From: Fictibacillus norfolkensis
GTDB taxonomy: Bacteria > Bacillota > Bacilli > Bacillales > Fictibacillaceae
Length of the DNA: 64,000 nucleotides
NCBI RefSeq assembly: GCF_014836645.1
Contig: NZ_JACSQM010000001.1
Span: 744,001 to 808,000, forward strand
Direction: 5' to 3'
Numbering within the stretch: the first letter of the stretch is position 1; every line of letters begins with the position of its first letter. This document shows positions 54,394 to 63,635 of this stretch, one piece after another. The position numbers and the translations under genes were made by a program. Below the pieces are notes generated by a model. It did not search any database. It was not told the origin of the DNA and was given only the letters and a program-made list of their open reading frames with translations.

Positions 54394-55320
54394 TTAAAAA
54401 TTTCTTTTCCTTTTTTTATTTATAAACATAAATTCCATAAACACTTTATTACCACAAGTAAAGTGTTTATACATTTTATTCTTAATTGTCCTTTTACAAT
54501 GTAAAAATAAAAAATCTTTTAAAACAGTAGTCCAAATCAAATTTTTTCTGTTTTTCGACACTTCTTTTATAAAGTTCAACCTTGCTTCTAAGTAAATTTT
54601 ATAACGGTGAAGTGGAACTGATGAAAAATCAAAAAATGATAAGTCATGATTTATCTTTGTTTCTAAAACGTAAACTCGATAACCTTTATTTTGAACTTCC
54701 AAAAATGTAATATGATCTAAATAATCGATTGGGTAATCTTCATTAAAACCGTTAATTTTTTTAATAGCACTTAAATTTATAAAACTGCAACTGTTTATTC
54801 CAGTAACTCTTTTTTGTTGAATACCTTTTATTTTATTGGGTGGTTCTTTAAAATCAAATGGTGTTTTAATAACAAGCGGAGATACTATTTTTTTCTTACA
54901 AATAACTTTTGGCATTACAATACCGATATTATTGTTATAATATTCTTTATTTTTTTGTAAAAACCCTAAAAATAATTCTTTTGTTAATGTGGAATCTTGA
55001 TCTAACAATAAAATCCAGTGATTTTCAGGACAATTTTCCGAATCAAGAATTTTAACAGCTGAATTATAAGCTCTAGCAATCCCGATATTCTTTTGCTCAC
55101 TTAAATATAAAATCTTAAAAACTTTATCATCAATTTTTTTTAAATATATCTTGTTGTGATGGATTATATCTCCATTTTCCGAATTATCTATTACAAAAAT
55201 TTTATTTATGTGATTAATTAGCTCTTTATTTTCCTTTAAAGTCTTAAATAAAGTATTAAATGTAATGCTTTTGTCAATTTTTTGATTATATAAAACAATA
55301 GTAGGGTTTATTGTATCCAT
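54394..55320 (-). CDS. GT2-family glycosyltransferase (rhamnosyltransferase-like), 308 aa
   Basis: GT-A enzyme: opening TIVLYNQKIDKSITFNTLFKTLKE, IFVIDNSENG, NIGIARAYNSAV and the metal-binding WILLLDQDSTLTKELF (DxD as DQD). GINSCSFINLSAIKKINGFNEDYPIDYLDH is the acceptor-side pattern of RhlC/WbbL-like rhamnosyltransferases. The end is rich in Lys and aromatic residues and may touch the membrane. The ribosome-binding site is weak (AGGT). With rfbABCD in the cluster, dTDP-rhamnose is a likely donor. Confidence 0.87.
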   Translation of the reverse strand: MDTINPTIVLYNQKIDKSITFNTLFKTLKENKELINHINKIFVIDNSENGDIIHHNKIYLKKIDDKVFKILYLSEQKNIGIARAYNSAVKILDSENCPENHWILLLDQDSTLTKELFLGFLQKNKEYYNNNIGIVMPKVICKKKIVSPLVIKTPFDFKEPPNKIKGIQQKRVTGINSCSFINLSAIKKINGFNEDYPIDYLDHITFLEVQNKGYRVYVLETKINHDLSFFDFSSVPLHRYKIYLEARLNFIKEVSKNRKNLIWTTVLKDFLFLHCKRTIKNKMYKHFTCGNKVFMEFMFINKKRKRNF

Positions 55321-55345
55321 TTTATACCTATACTTTCTCTAAACT

Positions 55346-56620
55346 TTAATTTAAAGGAGTTATAACTTTATTCCTGTTATTCGTCTTAAAATATCTAACT
55401 AAATAAAAAAACATTGATAAAGATACTACAAATTCACAAATTAAAACTGAAGTTCCCATTCCGATAACCCCAAAAATCAATGTTCCTGCCGTCCCTAGAA
55501 TCAGATTAAGAATAGCACCCTTGAATATTGAATTTCTTACACTTACTCTTTCGTTAAGAGGTAAAAGAGATTGAATACCCAGAAGATGGCCGAGGCTAAT
55601 AGCAAATGGAATAAAAATCATTATATTTAGCAAAGATATTTGTCCGTTTGGAACATCACTTCCATTTACTAGTTCCAATATCCATTCACTATTAAAATTC
55701 AACACTAAACTCACCACAAGAATAAAGGGTGGAAACCATCCGAAAAATAAAAAAGAGATCGGAATCTTATATTTTTTTACTTCTAAATATGGGTTCTCAT
55801 TAATTTTTTTACACACTATTGGATATACAGCTTGTGAAACAGCATTGGTCATACTGTTCAGTACCCCAATGATTTTTTCACATGTGGAATAAATACCCGT
55901 GGCATAAGGGCCTGCAATAATAGTTAAGATAATAGGATTTAGTGTTGTATAAAAAGTCCCCACAATATTAGATAAAAACATATCTTTTCCATAACTTAAT
56001 TCTTCTTTCAAGTCTTCCCAACTAACTTGAACAAATTTAAATCCATATGTTCTTATTATAAAATAAGACAATATCATAGTAATGAATGATGGCACACCAT
56101 AAATTAAACCCATTAAATAATAATCAGTTGTCTGGTTGATGTAAGCAAAAAGAAGTATCAGAGTTGTTAACTTAGAAATGAAAGTTAATAAAGAAACATA
56201 AACCATTTTGTTTATTCCTCTAAATAACCAAGCTGGTATTAATGATTGCCCAATGAAAAAAACAAAAAAACCAAACACAAACAATATTTCATCTCTATTT
56301 TTTATATAAAATAACCCTAGAATAGTTACTAATAAAATCACTAGTAGTATTATTATTTTATAAATATATATAGTACTAATTAACTTATTATCAATTTTAC
56401 CTTTCACAGCAATTTTTTGAGTTGCTGTGAAATTAAAGCCAAAGTCAGAGATTATTAATAAAAATTGAACTATCGCTGTCGCAACTGCCACTCTACCATA
56501 GTTTTCAACACCAATAGTTCTAAGTAAATAAGGGATCATTATAAGTGGTAATATATAATTTAATCCCTGAACAAAACTCATTTGTAAAATATTGTTTACT
56601 GCTTGTTTATTTAATCTCAT
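55346..56620 (-). CDS. Polysaccharide flippase (Wzx, RfbX type), 424 aa
   Basis: About 12 membrane helices; N-terminal block NNILQMSFVQGLNYILPLIMIPYLLRTIGVENYGRVAVATAIVQ is the RfbX signature, with DFGFNFTATQKIAVKG right after. It would flip the lipid-linked repeat of the second cluster. It belongs to a different branch from the flippase at 36142. Starts within the last 14 nt of the upstream glycosyltransferase gene. Confidence 0.92.
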   Translation of the reverse strand: MRLNKQAVNNILQMSFVQGLNYILPLIMIPYLLRTIGVENYGRVAVATAIVQFLLIISDFGFNFTATQKIAVKGKIDNKLISTIYIYKIIILLVILLVTILGLFYIKNRDEILFVFGFFVFFIGQSLIPAWLFRGINKMVYVSLLTFISKLTTLILLFAYINQTTDYYLMGLIYGVPSFITMILSYFIIRTYGFKFVQVSWEDLKEELSYGKDMFLSNIVGTFYTTLNPIILTIIAGPYATGIYSTCEKIIGVLNSMTNAVSQAVYPIVCKKINENPYLEVKKYKIPISFLFFGWFPPFILVVSLVLNFNSEWILELVNGSDVPNGQISLLNIMIFIPFAISLGHLLGIQSLLPLNERVSVRNSIFKGAILNLILGTAGTLIFGVIGMGTSVLICEFVVSLSMFFYLVRYFKTNNRNKVITPLN

Positions 56621-57575
56621 TTCCCAACTTACCTTTTTTACCTAATTTTATTGCATTTAATATTAATTTGTACTTCTTTAGACCATTTGCATTTTTTGGC
56701 ATGTATTTTAAAAATACAAAAGTTAAATAAACAACTAAATTCAAATTATATATATAAACATTAGAATTGTTATTTTCTTCTTCAAAATATACACGATTAC
56801 GGATATGCATTAATCCTCTATATAAATCATCAGCTTTAAAGAAACTCTTGAATAAAGGTTCTTTTTCAACCCTAAACCAAGAACGTTCTAAATCTTCAAT
56901 TATACTATCCGTAACACATTTTATTTTATATCCTTTTCTAGTCAATCTATAAGTATAATCAAAATCATCGACATACAAAAAAAACTTTTCATTTGGGTAA
57001 CCTACTTCTTGTAAAGCAGCCTTTGGAAACATTAACCCGCCATATGGAACATAATCACAAGATAAAATCTTTGGATCTATGTTACTCTGAACTGTTTTTT
57101 TCTTTTTCATTTTTTCAAAAATACTAAATTCAAAAAAAGTATTTTCTATTAACTTTTGGCCGTTATTTCTTATTAATTCTTCACGATCATTTCTAAAGGA
57201 AGAATACACAGTTTTTTCTTTATCTCTTGAATTTTTCTGTGCTATTATTATATTTTGTATAGCATTTTCATCTGGTAAATTGTCATCGTCTAACAACCAT
57301 ATGAATTTCCCTTTTTCCAATTCAGCTCTTTGAATCCCTTTTTTATAACCGAGAGCTGAACCTAAATTAACGTTTTGATTTACAACTATTACTTTTTCAT
57401 TTAAATTTTTCTCGGTTAATTTTTCTTCAATAGAATAAGTAGAAGCGTTGTTTATAATAGTTATTGAATTTACTTCTTTAAAAGTTATAACTCTTTTAAT
57501 AACTTTTTCAAGTAACTTCCATCTTTCTCCGTACGTTACTGTTACTACATCTACACTTTTATGAGAAATTAACAT
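56607..57575 (-). CDS. GT2-family glycosyltransferase (GlfT2-like), 322 aa
   Basis: GT-A fold with VDVVTVTYGERWKLLEKVIKRVI, SITIINNASTYS, NLGSALGYKKGIQRA, FIWLLDDDNLPDENAI (DDD metal site) and FLYVDDFDYTYRLTRKGYKIKCV. The DDDN and the later (D/W)xxD pattern recall galactofuranosyltransferases, but the donor is uncertain, since no UDP-galactopyranose mutase (Glf) gene is in the window. AAAGGAG precedes the ATG. Confidence 0.87.
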   Translation of the reverse strand: MLISHKSVDVVTVTYGERWKLLEKVIKRVITFKEVNSITIINNASTYSIEEKLTEKNLNEKVIVVNQNVNLGSALGYKKGIQRAELEKGKFIWLLDDDNLPDENAIQNIIIAQKNSRDKEKTVYSSFRNDREELIRNNGQKLIENTFFEFSIFEKMKKKKTVQSNIDPKILSCDYVPYGGLMFPKAALQEVGYPNEKFFLYVDDFDYTYRLTRKGYKIKCVTDSIIEDLERSWFRVEKEPLFKSFFKADDLYRGLMHIRNRVYFEEENNNSNVYIYNLNLVVYLTFVFLKYMPKNANGLKKYKLILNAIKLGKKGKLGNEIK

Positions 57576-57683
57576 GTTGCTTTAAACTCCTTTTTTGTAA
57601 CCTTACTAAACATTAATTCTAATTTTTTTACAATTAATCAATTACCCCAAGTTCCACAACATGTATTCTCACATGCACAAAAA

Positions 57684-58076
57684 CTACGTAAGTACGCTTT
57701 GTCTAATCAATGTTGATGAAATACCTTCAGTTCTTGGTAAATAAATAACTTTACAATTATCAGATAAAAAATCAAATTTCCCTTCCCAGTCATTGCCCAT
57801 TACAAATACATCAACATCATAATTTTTCAAATCTAAAACTTTTTGTTCCCAACATTCTTCAGGAATTACTTTATCAACATACTTAATAGATTGTAATATT
57901 TCGCTTCTGTGGCAATAGGAATAGTATGATTTCTTTCCTTTTTGTTCATTAAATTCATCTGTAGATAAACCCACAATTAAATAATCACCTAATGCTTTGG
58001 CTCGTTTTAATAAATTTACATGTCCATAGTGCAACACATCAAATGTACCGTAGGTTATAATTATTTTCTTTTTCAT
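57684..58076 (-). CDS. tagD: Glycerol-3-phosphate cytidylyltransferase TagD, 130 aa
   Basis: Makes CDP-glycerol from CTP and glycerol-3-phosphate. Nucleotidyltransferase motif GTFDVLHYGHVNLLKRAKALGD (HxGH) at residues 10-31 and the C-terminal signature PRTEGISSTLIR. The length is that of B. subtilis TagD (129 aa). AGGGAGG before the ATG. It supplies the substrate for the TagF-like domain of the 51968 gene. No separate TagA/TagB/TagF genes are in the window. Confidence 0.95.
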   Translation of the reverse strand: MKKKIIITYGTFDVLHYGHVNLLKRAKALGDYLIVGLSTDEFNEQKGKKSYYSYCHRSEILQSIKYVDKVIPEECWEQKVLDLKNYDVDVFVMGNDWEGKFDFLSDNCKVIYLPRTEGISSTLIRQSVLT

Positions 58077-58085
58077 ACTTCCCTC

Positions 58086-58763
58086 CTAATAAGCTCCTTT
58101 TTCAGGTTTTATCATTACTTTAATAGTTTTTAAAATAATTCGGAAATCTAATTTTAGATTACGAGTTCGAATATATTGTAAATCTAACTCCACCATTTCA
58201 TTGAATCCGATATCACTTCTTCCATTTACTTGCCATAAACCTGTACAGCCTGGTACAACAAGTAACCTTTGCAAGTCATATTTCGTATATTCTTTTACTT
58301 CTCGTAATAGCGGGGGTCTAGGACCTACTAAGCTCATATCTCCTAATAATACATTCCACAATTGAGGCAATTCATCTATACTAGTCTTTCGAATTAAACG
58401 TCCTATATTAGTTATACGTGGGTCGTCTTTCATTTTAAACATTGCTCCAGTTGTTTCATTAAATTTCAAAAGGTCTTCAAGTCTATTTTCTGCATCTGAT
58501 ATCATTGATCGAAATTTATACATTTTAAATTCTTTTCCGTTTTTACCCACTCTTTTTTGAGTAAAGATTATTGGTCCTTTTGGATCTTCTAACTTTATTG
58601 CTATTGCAACTACTACAAAAATAATCCCTAGTAAAAACAGACCAAATAAAGATCCACTTATATCGATAATACGTTTTACAAGTAAGTAGCTTCTCTGCTG
58701 TTCAGCATTAATAGTTACACCAGTATGTAAGTGGATATATTCTCTTTCAGCTAAATTAGACAC
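58086..58763 (-). CDS. Undecaprenyl-phosphate sugar-1-phosphate transferase (WcaJ/EpsL/TuaA-like), 225 aa
   Basis: Initiating enzyme that loads the first sugar-1-phosphate on the lipid carrier. One N-terminal membrane segment (KRIIDISGSLFGLFLLGIIFVVVAIAIK, residues 28-55) and the bacterial sugar transferase domain: GPIIFTQKRVGKNGKEFKMYKFRSM, KTSIDELPQLWNVLLGDMSLVGPRPPL, VPGCTGLWQVNGRSDIGF. The short form lacks the additional N-terminal helices of WbaP. Start GTG 58763 with AAGGAAG upstream. It provides an alternative start to TagO, so the second cluster need not use TagO. Confidence 0.93.
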   Translation of the reverse strand: MSNLAEREYIHLHTGVTINAEQQRSYLLVKRIIDISGSLFGLFLLGIIFVVVAIAIKLEDPKGPIIFTQKRVGKNGKEFKMYKFRSMISDAENRLEDLLKFNETTGAMFKMKDDPRITNIGRLIRKTSIDELPQLWNVLLGDMSLVGPRPPLLREVKEYTKYDLQRLLVVPGCTGLWQVNGRSDIGFNEMVELDLQYIRTRNLKLDFRIILKTIKVMIKPEKGAY

Positions 58764-58839
58764 TGGGTTTCACTTCCTTACTAAACTTAATATAATCTTA
58801 ATTAAATTGTTATTTTGACTATAAATATTTTGGTTATAA

Positions 58840-59748
58840 TTACTGTGATATTAGGTCTACTTTGTTTTTCGTATCATTTTTTAATTGCTCTAATATACGC
58901 TCTAATTCCGGCATTAATTGTATACCTATCTCTATATCTCTTAGAGCAAACTCAAGAGTTGTGGTTATGAAACCCAATTTTTCTCCCACATCATAACGAG
59001 TACCTTCAAAATCATAAGCAAAAACTCTTTGAATTGAATTCAGTTTTTGTATAGCATCAGTTAATTGAATTTCTCCACCCGCACCGGTTTCATGTCTTTC
59101 AAGAAACTTAAATATTTCCGGAGTTAAAAGGTAGCGACCCATAATTGCAAGGTTTGATGGAGCTGTACCTTGAACTGGTTTTTCAACAAAATTGTTAACC
59201 CCATATAAACGGTGGTTTTGATAATCTGGATCTATAATTCCATAACGACTTGTTTCATTCTCAGGTACTTCTTGAACTCCAATTATTGATGAACCCGTTT
59301 TCTCGTATTGTTCAATTAGTTGCTTTAAACAAGGCTTTTCAGCTTGAACAATATCATCACCTAACAAAACAGCGAAAGGTTCGTTTCCAATGAATTTACG
59401 TGCACACCATACAGCATGTCCAAGTCCTTTAGGTTCCTTTTGGCGAATGTAATGAATGTCAGCCATTTTAGATGTATGCTGAACTTTTTTAAGAAGTTCT
59501 ACTTTTCCTTTTTCAAAGAGATTTTGTTCAAGTTCAAAAGCGTGATCAAAGTGATCTTCAATCGCTCTTTTCCCTTTTCCTGTAACAATAATAATATCTT
59601 CAATTCCAGAAGCAATCGCTTCTTCTACTATGTACTGAATTGTTGGTTTATCAACGATAGGCAGCATTTCTTTAGGCATAGCTTTAGTAGCAGGTAAGAA
59701 TCTAGTACCTAAACCCGCAGCTGGAATAATTGCCTTTCTGACTTTCAT
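58840..59748 (-). CDS. galU: UTP-glucose-1-phosphate uridylyltransferase GalU/GtaB, 302 aa
   Basis: Makes UDP-glucose. [57 protein letters not shown] and [22 protein letters not shown] are diagnostic. ATG 59748 has AAAGGA 10 nt upstream and matches the family start; the frame stays open 34 codons upstream but those residues do not look like protein. First gene of the minus-strand cluster. Confidence 0.97.
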   Translation of the reverse strand: MKVRKAIIPAAGLGTRFLPATKAMPKEMLPIVDKPTIQYIVEEAIASGIEDIIIVTGKGKRAIEDHFDHAFELEQNLFEKGKVELLKKVQHTSKMADIHYIRQKEPKGLGHAVWCARKFIGNEPFAVLLGDDIVQAEKPCLKQLIEQYEKTGSSIIGVQEVPENETSRYGIIDPDYQNHRLYGVNNFVEKPVQGTAPSNLAIMGRYLLTPEIFKFLERHETGAGGEIQLTDAIQKLNSIQRVFAYDFEGTRYDVGEKLGFITTTLEFALRDIEIGIQLMPELERILEQLKNDTKNKVDLISQ

Positions 59749-59856
59749 ATTAATAACTTCCTTTGTAAATGATATTTTAATAAAATTAGTATAAATTTCT
59801 TGCCAAGTAATTTTAACACATATTTTTACAGTTAAGAACATATTTTTCAAATAAAT

Positions 59857-59882
59857 TGTAAAAGTTTGTAGTTATTTGTAAA
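59857..59882 (+). promoter_or_regulatory. Three TGTAAA-type hexamers at 10-bp spacing upstream of galU
   Basis: TGTAAA (59857), TGTAGT (59867) and TGTAAA (59877), each 10 bp apart, so all on one DNA face. It resembles a WalR-type array, but the spacing is 10 rather than the usual 11. Confidence 0.45.
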
Positions 59883-60150
59883 TGTGTTAAACAATCAAGA
59901 GATTCAAAGTTAAGTTACAATTTTTATCACTATTTATTACAGATTAGCAAGATAATTATTATTCAATTATATTAAATTCCCGGGGTTCCAATTTGAACTG
60001 CTATGTAATATATAAATACCACTAATTAACTATATTATTTCAAACACATAATACATATTACATTATTATTTCTAAAAAGAAAGTCTTTTTAACATTATTG
60101 TTAAATTATTCAATCTGTACTTCGTTTAATGCTGATAACAATTTAAAAAA

Positions 60151-60183
60151 CTCCACAAACTTTTATTAATAATGTTTGTGGAG
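60151..60183. terminator. Orphan hairpin with terminator features
   Basis: CTCCACAAAC (60151-60160) and GTTTGTGGAG (60174-60183) form a perfect 10-bp stem with a 13-nt loop. On the plus strand TCTTTCTT follows; on the minus strand a T6 run follows. No gene ends nearby on either strand, so it could close an unannotated small transcript. Confidence 0.6.
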
Positions 60184-60262
60184 TCTTTCTTGATAAGTTT
60201 ATTTAGTGGTTATCACAATAATCATATATTTTCCCATGTTTTTTGATCAAAACTTAATTTAA

Positions 60263-60289
60263 TGTAAATAAGTTGTAATTATTAGTAAA
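60263..60289 (+). promoter_or_regulatory. WalR-like direct repeat upstream of the CWB2 gene at 60376
   Basis: TGTAAA (60263-60268), 5 nt, TGTAAT (60274-60279) fits the WalR (YycF) consensus TGTWAH-N5-TGTWAH exactly; a third weaker copy AGTAAA starts at 60284. WalR controls autolysin and wall genes in Bacillus, consistent with the gene downstream. Confidence 0.5.
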
Positions 60290-60375
60290 TTATCCCTATT
60301 GTATTAATCTACTAAATGATTAATATTAATTTGCATACCTCAATGGTATAGCTTACTTAAAGGGGAACGATCTCT

Positions 60376-62013
60376 ATGAAATCTAAAAAGATGATGATGG
60401 GTACGATATCATTTTCTTTGCTTACTTCTCTTATCTTCACATCTGGAGTAAGTGCAAACACCTCAACAAACAGCCAGTTTATAACAGACAGAGAAATCAA
60501 TGAAGCTACTAATTATAGTCTGCAAGCTGCGGTTCAAACTTCTGTCATCTATAAACAAAAGATTGATATATACAAGATGCATGAGTATTACTTCCATTCA
60601 GCTGGAGGGCAGTTCACTGTCTCGAAATTCCACAGTGATTCAGAGGATATCATCGTTACTTTAATGAATATTAATACAGATGATATTGTAGAAGTTGAAT
60701 ACTCAAAGCCTTTTAATCTTCCAGGTGGACATTATGTCTTTGTAGTACAAGGAGAGAATGAGACTCCTATTGATTACCATTTTGAAATTTCGGGTATTTA
60801 TACGGAGCAGCCTTCCGGTCAATTGCCTGCACTTACAGTAACAAAACCGGGGACTCATGACGTTCGGTTACCGAAAGGAAGTACACGTTTAGATGTAAGT
60901 GGGAATACCACTGCAGATGAACTTGATCTGTATCTTAACTTTAACGATCCGATTAGTCTTGGAACTCCTTCTTTTAACAAAGCATTATCGGTACAGCCTG
61001 GTTACAATGCAGCAGCATTAAATGCTTATAATTCAGATACAATGAACGTCGTATGGTCTTACTACGATGTATTATCACCTGGTGTAAAACGTATTGGCGG
61101 AAAAGATCGTTATGAAGTATCTACTGGTATAAGTAAAGAATTAAATAACCAAGGTGCCTATTCAGGGACGATTATTATCACTCGTGGAGATCTATATCCT
61201 GATGCGTTATCTGGTGGTCCGCTGGCTGCTATCGAAGGGGCTCCAGTCTTATTAACAGGGACAAAGACATTGCCAACTGCAACTATCAATGAAATTAACC
61301 AGATTAATCCTGATAAAGCCATTATATTAGGGGGTACTGGTTCTGTATCAAGTAATGTTGAAAGTCAATTGCGTTCATTAGGTATCGAAACAGTACAAAG
61401 AATCGGTGGTAAAGACCGTTTTGCTGTTTCTGCTGGAGTAGCTGAAGAAATGGCTGATTACTCAGATACAGCCATTATTGCTAGCGGCTTAAATTTCCCT
61501 GACGCATTATCTGCATCAGGAATGGCAGGCTATGCAGGGATGCCTATTCTGTTAGTAGGAACAAACACAGTGCCTGACTCCATACAAACCTTTATCAAAA
61601 ATCATTCTGATATTAAACATTTCATTATTGTTGGTGGACCTGCTACGGTCTCAGACCAAGTAAAGACAAAAATCAAGCAGTTACGTAGTGGGGCTGTTGT
61701 TGAGCGTATTGGCGGTTTGAACAGATATCAAGTTTCTGTAAATGTAGCTAACTATGGAATAGAAAACTATGATATGGATTTAAGTTCATTAGTAATTGCA
61801 AGAGGCGATTTGTTTCCTGACGCACTGTCTGGCAGTCCACTAGCTGCTTTTTACGGAGCACCTATTCTTCTAACTACTTCATCTAAATTAGAGAATAATA
61901 TTAATAATTACTTAAAACAAAAACAAGGACAAACCGATTTTATGTACATCCTTGGGGGAACTGGTTCAGTTTCACCGACAACAGAACAACAGCTATCAAG
62001 CTTTATTAAGTAA
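60376..62013 (+). CDS. Secreted protein with C-terminal CWB2 repeats and an unassigned N-terminal domain, 545 aa
   Basis: Signal peptide to about residue 27 (GVSANTS). Residues 30-230 form one or two beta-rich domains with PPC-like character (YYFHSAGGQFTVSKF, IVTLMNINTD, LPGGHYVFVVQGENE, STRLDVSGNTTADELDLYLNF), which I cannot assign. Three CWB2 repeats follow from about 236 to the end (RIGGKDRYEVS, RIGGKDRFAVS, RIGGLNRYQVS). In contrast to the other four CWB2 proteins here, the wall-binding part is C-terminal and no catalytic motif is visible. Ends at a strong hairpin and faces the dimethylformamidase-like gene. WalR-like box upstream. Confidence 0.87.
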   Translation: MKSKKMMMGTISFSLLTSLIFTSGVSANTSTNSQFITDREINEATNYSLQAAVQTSVIYKQKIDIYKMHEYYFHSAGGQFTVSKFHSDSEDIIVTLMNINTDDIVEVEYSKPFNLPGGHYVFVVQGENETPIDYHFEISGIYTEQPSGQLPALTVTKPGTHDVRLPKGSTRLDVSGNTTADELDLYLNFNDPISLGTPSFNKALSVQPGYNAAALNAYNSDTMNVVWSYYDVLSPGVKRIGGKDRYEVSTGISKELNNQGAYSGTIIITRGDLYPDALSGGPLAAIEGAPVLLTGTKTLPTATINEINQINPDKAIILGGTGSVSSNVESQLRSLGIETVQRIGGKDRFAVSAGVAEEMADYSDTAIIASGLNFPDALSASGMAGYAGMPILLVGTNTVPDSIQTFIKNHSDIKHFIIVGGPATVSDQVKTKIKQLRSGAVVERIGGLNRYQVSVNVANYGIENYDMDLSSLVIARGDLFPDALSGSPLAAFYGAPILLTTSSKLENNINNYLKQKQGQTDFMYILGGTGSVSPTTEQQLSSFIK

Positions 62014-62018
62014 AGTTA

Positions 62019-62055
62019 AGAGCGAACGATTAAACTTCAGTTAATCGTTCGCTCT
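62019..62055. terminator. Bidirectional terminator-like hairpin
   Basis: AGAGCGAACGATTAA / TTAATCGTTCGCTCT, a perfect 15-bp stem with a 7-nt loop between convergent genes. The T-run is poor (ATTTATTA). Confidence 0.8.
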
Positions 62056-62066
62056 ATTTATTACAG

Positions 62067-63470
62067 CTAATTATTTTTTTCTAATAATCTATCAAGTGCA
62101 TTCTCGGTGATTTTTTCGATTTGTTTATTTGGTTTAGCATATGATTCATGACCAAACGAATCTAAAAACCAACTCCAATAAAAAGTACCTGTTGCAAACG
62201 CTTTACCCCCATCTGGTTTGTTATACCAAACTAAGTGGGCTGTTGTATCCTTACCATAAAGCTTTACTGGAGATTCAGCCAGAACTTCTACACCCTTCTT
62301 CTTACCATCATAACGATCAACTTCTCCTCCGACAACACCAGATATTTTATCGCCTTCTTTTAATCCTGTACCTTTAAATATCCAATGGGATGGATTTGAA
62401 ATAACAAGAGGTTGTTGCTTTTGGTCAGGAACTCCTTGATACATTATTCCCATTACTTCTGATTCCGGACGATTAACAGGTTCACTTCGAAAAGTTGTTG
62501 TAACTTCTTTTGGATGTGTAATTCTATCAGGATCATCAATAGCCCTTAATTTATAACAGGTCATCACCCTGTCACTTTTATTAAGACGAACTTGCCAGTA
62601 AGCCACGTTCGCGTTAAATACTGCTAAATTCATTCTCTGACTTGTTTCTTCCTGTATGCTGTCCCTCATTGATTTTGTCCAGTATTCATCATGCCCTGGT
62701 ATTAATAATAAATCAGTATTCAGATAGGATAATATTCCATTGTCAACATCTGTGTCAGTAAAGTAAGTCAATTTATATCCTTTTTTCTCCATCCATCGAA
62801 TCATATTGTATTCGTATGCAAAAAATTCTCCGGATCCTCTTCCGTTATTATAAGGTCGATTAAATGATAATTTTACTGCAGCTTCTTTATTTGTACTATT
62901 ATAGCCATAGTAACTTTTCCCGCCCCAGTTATTATAAGCCTGATATGTGTTTGTTGAAATTAATACACCAATAGTCGCTTTTGGCTTCCTATCCTTTACA
63001 ACAAAATTAATATATGAGCTCTTTTTACTTATGTTAGTTAATTTTGCTAAATAAACACCTGATTGCCATTGCTGGTCAACTTTTATCTGAAGAGTCGCTT
63101 TCCAATTAGCTTCCATAGTCTCTTGGTCTGAAATGGATGTTTGTTTATTGATAGGAAGCTTTTCAATCGTACTTAAATGTTTAGCACCTGCTCCTTTATA
63201 GTATCCCATTCGGAAAATCTCAATTTTATAAGGCTCTACACTATGGATGAACAGGTCCAGTTTTTCTCCTGGAAATACAGAAGTTTTCGATGCATATCCT
63301 TGGAGTCCAGGACCGGATGGCTTTTCAATTTTCCAGTCAGCATCTGTTCCTGTTAAAAGTACAGGTTCAAAGATTTGCTCCTCAGACGATCCCAATAAAG
63401 CATCATTTGAATATGATGTGTTCACATAAGATGTTATAAAAGTAAAAATCACGAACCATTTAAGAATCAT
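62067..63470 (-). CDS. Secreted N,N-dimethylformamidase large-subunit-like protein, 467 aa
   Basis: Signal peptide or N-terminal helix (MILKWFVIFTFITSYVNTSYS). Residues about 45-160 form an Ig-like domain (VFPGEKLDLFIHSVEPYKIEIFRMGYYKG; GVYLAKLTNISKKSSYINFVVKD). The rest matches the dimethylformamidase large-subunit fold: STNTYQAYNNWGGKSYYGYN, SFNRPY, EYNMIRWMEKKGYKLTYFTDTD, IPGHDEYWTKSM, VVGGEVDRYDG and ATGTFYWSWFLDSFGHE. The same pattern is in the CWB2 fusion at 40512 and the partial gene at 63636. True substrates of these secreted forms are unknown; amide hydrolysis is only a guess. No CWB2 module here. GGGGGAAT precedes the ATG. Confidence 0.88.
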   Translation of the reverse strand: MILKWFVIFTFITSYVNTSYSNDALLGSSEEQIFEPVLLTGTDADWKIEKPSGPGLQGYASKTSVFPGEKLDLFIHSVEPYKIEIFRMGYYKGAGAKHLSTIEKLPINKQTSISDQETMEANWKATLQIKVDQQWQSGVYLAKLTNISKKSSYINFVVKDRKPKATIGVLISTNTYQAYNNWGGKSYYGYNSTNKEAAVKLSFNRPYNNGRGSGEFFAYEYNMIRWMEKKGYKLTYFTDTDVDNGILSYLNTDLLLIPGHDEYWTKSMRDSIQEETSQRMNLAVFNANVAYWQVRLNKSDRVMTCYKLRAIDDPDRITHPKEVTTTFRSEPVNRPESEVMGIMYQGVPDQKQQPLVISNPSHWIFKGTGLKEGDKISGVVGGEVDRYDGKKKGVEVLAESPVKLYGKDTTAHLVWYNKPDGGKAFATGTFYWSWFLDSFGHESYAKPNKQIEKITENALDRLLEKNN

Positions 63471-63591
63471 ACAACATTCCCCCTATTACCATAACAATCC
63501 TATAATAATAGGTAACTATATATTTGTATACATAATTTTACATAAATTTATAATATTGGATGAGGGCGATCTAAATATTTTAACTTATATA

Positions 63592-63631
63592 AAAGGACCG
63601 CTGTTAAACGATTGTTTAACAGTGATCCTTT
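63592..63631 (-). terminator. Terminator of the partial gene at the right edge
   Basis: AAAGGA-C-G-CTGTTAAAC / GTTTAACAG-T-A-TCCTTT with two internal mismatches and a 4-nt loop, 5 nt after the stop codon. Confidence 0.8.
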
Positions 63632-63635
63632 AAAA

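Larger units (their letters stand above)
59749..60375. other. 627-bp gene-free region with hexamer arrays and an orphan hairpin
   Basis: Very AT-rich. No frame with a ribosome-binding site is visible on either strand. It contains the TGTAAA-type arrays at 59857-59882 and 60263-60289 and the terminator-like hairpin at 60151-60183. It should hold the promoters of galU (minus) and the CWB2 gene at 60376 (plus). Confidence 0.7.

Noticed and set aside
59749-59850. Upstream extension of galU
   Set aside because: AT-rich non-protein-like residues; the family start [12 protein letters not shown] has its own ribosome-binding site.
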